Of a stretch of 8,524 nt of DNA, positions 5,635-8,524 are shown in pieces. The notes under the pieces are model-generated. The model made no database searches. It worked only from the letters and a program-made list of their open reading frames with translations, and had not been told where the DNA came from. The position numbers and the translations under genes were made by a program. Source of the DNA: an uncultured bacterium (GTDB taxonomy: Bacteria; Bacillota; Clostridia; Lachnospirales; Lachnospiraceae); assembly GCA_905216215.1 (NCBI GenBank), contig CAJMSZ010000064.1, positions 1 to 8,524 of the forward strand, written 5' to 3'. Every line of letters starts with the position of its first letter. The stretch's first letter is position 1.

Positions 5635-7017
5635 CTACAGGTTTGATTCCTTCTCTTTCTTTCCCGAAAGGATGGGCATGACAACATACAACATCGTGCC
5701 GAAGCTCGCCAGTCCACCGACGTAATTACTGATTGGTTCCGCGATAAATACTCCGTTTACACCTATAAAATATGGCAGGATGATTGTCAACGGTACTACG
5801 ATAATTACTTTTCTGAGCAGACTGAAGAAGATAGACTGCTTCGGAAACCCGAGTCCGACAAAGGTGGACTGTCCACAGAACATAAGCCCCATCATAAAGA
5901 AACCTGCAAAGAACAGCTTTAGTGCATGAGTCGCAACCTTCGCCAGTTCTTTGTCGGAAGTAAATAATCCAACGAAAAATCCCGGGAAGAAATGCACCAG
6001 CAGCCACGCAACTATCATATAACTCATAACCATTGTAAATGTAATGAGAATTCCTTTCTTCACACGGTCATACTTCTTTGCACCAAAGTTATAACCAAGC
6101 ACAGGCTTCGCTCCCTCTGTCACACCATTTGCCGCTAAGTTAAATATCTCCCGCACTGAATTTAAAATCGTCATAGCACCAACATATAAATCTCCGCCCC
6201 ATTTGGCCAACGTGGCATTACATGCAATCTGACTTAAGCTATTCGTAACACACATGATAAACCCTGAGGTTCCAAGGCTAATAATGGAAAAAATCATTTT
6301 TCCATCGTTCAGCTTCATATCACTTCGTTTCAGTGGGTACTGTACTTTCTTACTTCTAAGGAAAATCAACACCCACAGACAGCTCGCAAACTGGCTGATA
6401 ATGGTCGCTATCGCTGCACCTCTGACCCCAAGTTCAAATGCAAAAATAAAAACCGGGTCTAATATCAAATTCAAAACCGCACCGATACACACGGTTATCA
6501 TTCCCATAGTACCAAATCCCTGTGCATTAATAAACAAGTTCATTCCAACACTTACCATAACAAACAACGTACCCAAAAGATAAATCTGCAAATAAGCTGC
6601 TGCCGTTGGATAAGTAGCGTCTGAAGCTCCAAATGCATACAAGATTGGTTTCATAAAAATATAAAATACAGCCATCAAGACAAGCCCTGTCAAAATCAAA
6701 AGTTTAAAGCTGACATTTTCCAGTTTGGAAGCTTTTTCATCCTCTCTGGCGCCTCGCGCAATGGACATCAGTGGTGCTCCACCGCCTGAATACAACTGTG
6801 TAAATGCACTGATAATTGAGACAATTGGAAATACAAGACCAACTCCGATGAGTGCCTGGTCTGCCCCGCTTTTAATATGTCCCAGATACACACGGTCCAC
6901 CAGATTATACATAAGCTGTACTGCCTGTGCAATCGTAACCGGAACCGCCATAGATAAAATATTTTTCGTAATAGACCCTTCTGAAAAATCATTTTCCTGT
7001 TTCAATTTCTTCTCCAT
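5635..7017 (-). CDS. MATE-family multidrug/toxin efflux transporter
   Basis: The 460-residue protein has about twelve hydrophobic helices in two repeated halves and the usual MATE length of about 450. The first helix carries NLVDRVYLG (38-46, Asp41), the conserved MATE TM1 motif. INAQGFGTMGM...GAVLNLILDPVFIF (163-192) and the second-half motif GVTEGAKPVLGYNFGAKKYDRV (near 298-319) are also family hallmarks; E301 replaces the more common Gln of the QG pair. The start ATG 7017 has AGGA seven nt upstream. Family members export cationic drugs or metabolites using a Na+ or H+ gradient; the substrate here is unknown. The gene has its own promoter (7081-7109). Its stop (TAG, 5637-5635) directly abuts the stop of the convergent kinase gene and no terminator is visible between them. 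Confidence 0.93.
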   Translation of the reverse strand: MEKKLKQENDFSEGSITKNILSMAVPVTIAQAVQLMYNLVDRVYLGHIKSGADQALIGVGLVFPIVSIISAFTQLYSGGGAPLMSIARGAREDEKASKLENVSFKLLILTGLVLMAVFYIFMKPILYAFGASDATYPTAAAYLQIYLLGTLFVMVSVGMNLFINAQGFGTMGMITVCIGAVLNLILDPVFIFAFELGVRGAAIATIISQFASCLWVLIFLRSKKVQYPLKRSDMKLNDGKMIFSIISLGTSGFIMCVTNSLSQIACNATLAKWGGDLYVGAMTILNSVREIFNLAANGVTEGAKPVLGYNFGAKKYDRVKKGILITFTMVMSYMIVAWLLVHFFPGFFVGLFTSDKELAKVATHALKLFFAGFFMMGLMFCGQSTFVGLGFPKQSIFFSLLRKVIIVVPLTIILPYFIGVNGVFIAEPISNYVGGLASFGTMLYVVMPILSGKKEKESNL

Positions 7018-7080
7018 ACTTCCATCCTACCCTGTCTGCCGAATAGCAGAATCCTTTTTACTTCTATTTTCAACACACCT

Positions 7081-7109
7081 AGTATAGTAATTTCATTCCA
7101 AAAATTCAA
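7081..7109 (-). promoter_or_regulatory. Promoter of the MATE transporter gene
   Basis: On the minus strand TTGAAT (7109-7104), exactly 17 bp and TATACT (7086-7081) form a good sigma-A-type promoter about 64 bp upstream of ATG 7017. The ~57-nt leader that would result shows no clear riboswitch or operator. Confidence 0.7.
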
Positions 7110-7166
7110 CCAAATTTCTGAATAGATTTCTTCCCTAAACTGTATTTTCTACAAACTAAAAATGGC

Positions 7167-7202
7167 AACTATGAGAAACACGCTTCGCGAGTTTCTCAAG
7201 TT
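7167..7202. repeat. Palindromic hairpin element, first of a tandem pair
   Basis: AACT(A)TGAGAAAC pairs with GTTTCTCAAGTT, with one bulged A, and the tip adds a CGC/GCG stem over a TTC loop. The helix covers 36 nt. It sits in a 200-bp non-coding stretch between the MATE promoter and the terminator at 7258-7300, and differs in base composition from its AT-rich surroundings. No U-run makes it a convincing terminator on either strand. The function is unknown; a dispersed palindromic repeat or structured RNA are both possible. Confidence 0.6.
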
Positions 7203-7204
7203 AT

Positions 7205-7257
7205 CGCGGCAGTCGCCAAGGTCTCGTGCAAGCACGGACTTTGGCTCGTTGCTCGCG
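7205..7257. repeat. GC-rich long imperfect hairpin, second of a tandem pair
   Basis: Nested pairings run CGCG/CGCG (7205-7208 with 7254-7257), GCA/TGC and GCC/GGC, then GCCAAGGTC(T)CGTGC with GCACGGACTTTGGC (one G-T wobble, one bulge) around a 2-nt AA turn. This GC-rich element is two nucleotides from the first hairpin, so the pair at 7167-7257 probably moves or acts as one unit. No open frame, ribosome binding site or transposon end was recognised in it. Confidence 0.6.
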
Positions 7258-7300
7258 TAAATAAAAAAGAAGACATCAGCTAAAATCACCTCTGCCTTCT
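7258..7300 (-). terminator. Terminator of the flavodoxin-DUF3793 operon
   Basis: On the minus strand AGAAGGCA (7300-7293) pairs with TGTCTTCT (7275-7268), 8 bp including one G-T pair, and is followed by TTTTTATTTA. It starts 27 bp after the DUF3793 stop codon. Confidence 0.75.
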
Positions 7301-7327
7301 CATTTTATTCTTTATAAATTGTATCTG

Positions 7328-7879
7328 TTACATACTCACCGTCATCTGTAATAGACTTCTGCCCTTCTGAAAATTTCGTATATAATATTGCGTACATTTC
7401 CGCATTTTACAGAAGAATTTTTCCTTTTCCGATGCGTTGCAATAAACTTTCCAAAAACCGCAGCTTTCACAGTTCTGTCCACGATTTTCAATAAATCCTT
7501 TGACATCCTCGATCGGATATCCCAGGAAGATGCCTATTTCATGCGGAAAACAAGTATAACGAGACAAACGCACTTTCAAATGTACGAGGCAACTTTCCAC
7601 GTCGTATCCTTCATACCCGTATTTTATCAGTAACGCCGCTGCCTCTGGATTCTGTAACTCCTTTTCCAACATTGTTCTACGATAAATATAAATCAGAACA
7701 GATTCCTCTCTCCACAGTAGTGCCTCTGCGTAGACACCTTTCTGATTCAAAAGTGCATTTACCTTTGTAAGCTCTTCTATCACTTCTGCTTTATCTGTAT
7801 AAAAATAATTAAAAAGATTGGCGCTTTTGATCCCAGCAAGTGTTGGTGCGCAATGCTCAATCAATCTGTTTTCTAACAT
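7328..7879 (-). CDS. DUF3793 family protein, function unknown
   Basis: The 183-residue soluble protein matches the DUF3793 family by its conserved blocks. These are HCAPTLAGIKSANLF near the N-terminus (9-23), LIYIYRR (62-68), QNPEAAALL (76-84), FPHEIGIFLGYPIEDVKGF (111-129) followed by ENRG, a Cys pair (C137, C140) before FWKVY, then RKCT (160-163) and GRSL (173-176). No signal peptide or membrane helix is seen. The cysteines C137, C140 and C162 could be redox- or metal-active, but no catalytic role is established. ATG 7879 follows AAAAGGGG with about 8 nt spacing. The gene lies 49 bp after the flavodoxin gene, with a terminator after it, so the two form an operon. This pairing suggests a role linked to flavodoxin or iron-limited electron transfer (inference). 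Confidence 0.85.
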   Translation of the reverse strand: MLENRLIEHCAPTLAGIKSANLFNYFYTDKAEVIEELTKVNALLNQKGVYAEALLWREESVLIYIYRRTMLEKELQNPEAAALLIKYGYEGYDVESCLVHLKVRLSRYTCFPHEIGIFLGYPIEDVKGFIENRGQNCESCGFWKVYCNASEKEKFFCKMRKCTQYYIRNFQKGRSLLQMTVSM

Positions 7880-7928
7880 GAATGGTACCCCTTTTATTTC
7901 TCAGGCTCTCCTGTTCTGGCTTCGAAAA

Positions 7929-8360
7929 CTACAGCGCAGCCAGCCGTTTTCCAGCTTCTTCGCACGCTGACAAGGCTTCATCGTCCGGAGTTTCCTGGCA
8001 AATGATTCCTTCTCCATCCAGCACGTTTGCACCACATCCGCTCATACGGTCTGCCCAATCACGCATCCATTCTCCATCACCCCAGCCATAAGAGCCAAAG
8101 AGTGCAATGGTTTTTCCATTTGCAATGCCCTCTACTTCACATACAAATGGTTCCATTTCTGCCTCTTCCAATACTTCTGCGCCCATGGCAGGACAGCCAA
8201 GTGCAAAGCATGTCGCATCTTTCAAGTCATTTACTGACGCTGCTCCTACTTCTAATACAACAGCTTCTTTACCGGCTTCTGTAATTCCTTTTCCAATTGC
8301 CTCTGCCATTGCCTGTGTATTTCCTGTCTGTGACCAATAAACCACATAAATCTTATCCAT
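7929..8360 (-). CDS. Short-chain clostridial-type flavodoxin
   Basis: The start is placed at ATG 8360, with AGGAGG six nt upstream, giving 143 residues; a start at 8384 would add eight residues without a ribosome binding site. The N-terminus IYVVYWSQTGNTQAMAEAI contains the phosphate-binding loop SQTGNT (10-15) that grips FMN. The second FMN loop is near GCPAMGAE (55-62) and the third near FGSYGWGDGEW (88-98), with Tyr91 and Trp93 placed to flank the isoalloxazine ring. The length is that of short-chain flavodoxins (about 140). Flavodoxins carry one electron at low potential in the cytoplasm and often replace ferredoxin when iron is scarce. It is the first gene of an operon with DUF3793. Confidence 0.94.
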   Translation of the reverse strand: MDKIYVVYWSQTGNTQAMAEAIGKGITEAGKEAVVLEVGAASVNDLKDATCFALGCPAMGAEVLEEAEMEPFVCEVEGIANGKTIALFGSYGWGDGEWMRDWADRMSGCGANVLDGEGIICQETPDDEALSACEEAGKRLAAL

Positions 8361-8417
8361 GTTAATCCTCCTAGTTATTCTCAATTATCTCTAGTTAGTG
8401 TCTTGTAACTCAATACG

Positions 8418-8446
8418 AGAATACCACACTTTGTGAGAATTAGCAA
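8418..8446 (-). promoter_or_regulatory. Promoter of the flavodoxin operon
   Basis: On the minus strand TTGCTA (8446-8441), 17 bp and TATTCT (8423-8418) make a sigma-A-type promoter. The predicted leader is about 50 nt and contains GATAATTGAGAAT (8389-8377), two imperfect copies of a GATAAT hexamer. Directly upstream of the -35 lie two 20-bp imperfect direct repeats, consistent with a regulated promoter. Confidence 0.65.
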
Positions 8447-8460
8447 TATAGTTAATAGAG

Positions 8461-8500
8461 ATAGTTTCTCAATAATAAAAATAGTCTCTTAATAAAAAGG
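8461..8500. repeat. Two 20-bp imperfect direct repeats upstream of the flavodoxin -35
   Basis: Positions 8461-8480 and 8481-8500 match at 15 of 20 bases, sharing ATAGTyTCTyAATAA. The first copy sits within a near-palindrome (TTAATAGAGATAGTTTCTCAA). A related TTCTCAATTAT occurs again at 8378-8388 in the leader. The 20-bp period puts the copies about two helical turns apart on one face of the DNA, as expected for a regulator binding in tandem. The regulator is not identifiable from the sequence. Confidence 0.5.
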
Positions 8501-8524
8501 AATTTTATACATATAAAAAGGCAA

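Noticed and set aside
7160..7260. tRNA, small structured regulatory RNA of known type, or CRISPR repeat
   Set aside because: No cloverleaf, no known riboswitch core and no spacer-separated identical repeats; only two unlike hairpins.
8361..8384. Longer N-terminus for flavodoxin starting at 8384
   Set aside because: The extra eight residues overlap the ribosome binding site AGGAGG that serves ATG 8360; flavodoxins start just before the beta-1 strand as here.
8377..8389. Canonical Fur box
   Set aside because: GATAATTGAGAAT has two GATAAT-like hexamers but not the 7-1-7 inverted repeat; kept only as a weak hint.

Overview
The window looks like a low-GC Firmicutes chromosome, most likely a gut clostridium of the Lachnospiraceae type. 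The reasons are AT-rich intergenic DNA, strong GGAGG-type ribosome binding sites, Gram-positive lipobox signal peptides, a class I cyclic-di-GMP (GEMM-I) riboswitch, an AgrC-type GHKL kinase, and a DUF3793 gene next to a clostridial short-chain flavodoxin. This placement is inference; no marker gene for taxonomy is present. Nearly everything is on the minus strand, with one plus-strand gene in the middle.

Right-to-left block 1 (3410 to 1, minus strand): a GEMM-I riboswitch and an intrinsic terminator precede a three-gene operon. The genes are a family-3 solute-binding lipoprotein, a membrane hybrid histidine kinase with a fused receiver domain, and the start of a second, sugar-type solute-binding lipoprotein that runs off the left edge. 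The first two overlap by 17 bp and the third follows after 30 bp. No ABC permease or ATPase is visible, so the binding proteins probably act as extracellular sensors for the kinase, with the whole module under second-messenger control.

Block 2 (3450-4570): a short stretch with a putative promoter and a terminator that could make an ~80-nt RNA. Next comes the strong terminator, coding region and promoter of an unusual fusion protein: a NifX/NifB-type iron-molybdenum cofactor-binding domain, a Cys/Gly-rich linker with eight cysteines, and a SlyD-like FKBP prolyl isomerase.

Block 3 (4636-7110): an orphan GHKL sensor kinase on the plus strand that appears to have lost its N-terminal membrane region and has no recognisable start signals. 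Its stop codon directly abuts the stop codon of a convergent MATE-family efflux transporter, which has its own sigma-A-type promoter.

Block 4 (7160-8524): a GC-rich pair of tandem hairpins of unknown function, then the terminator of a flavodoxin-DUF3793 operon. The flavodoxin promoter is preceded by two 20-bp phased imperfect direct repeats, a likely activator or repressor site.

The most interesting items are the riboswitch-controlled SBP/hybrid-kinase/SBP operon, the cofactor-domain/SlyD fusion, the flavodoxin promoter repeats and the GC-rich double hairpin.
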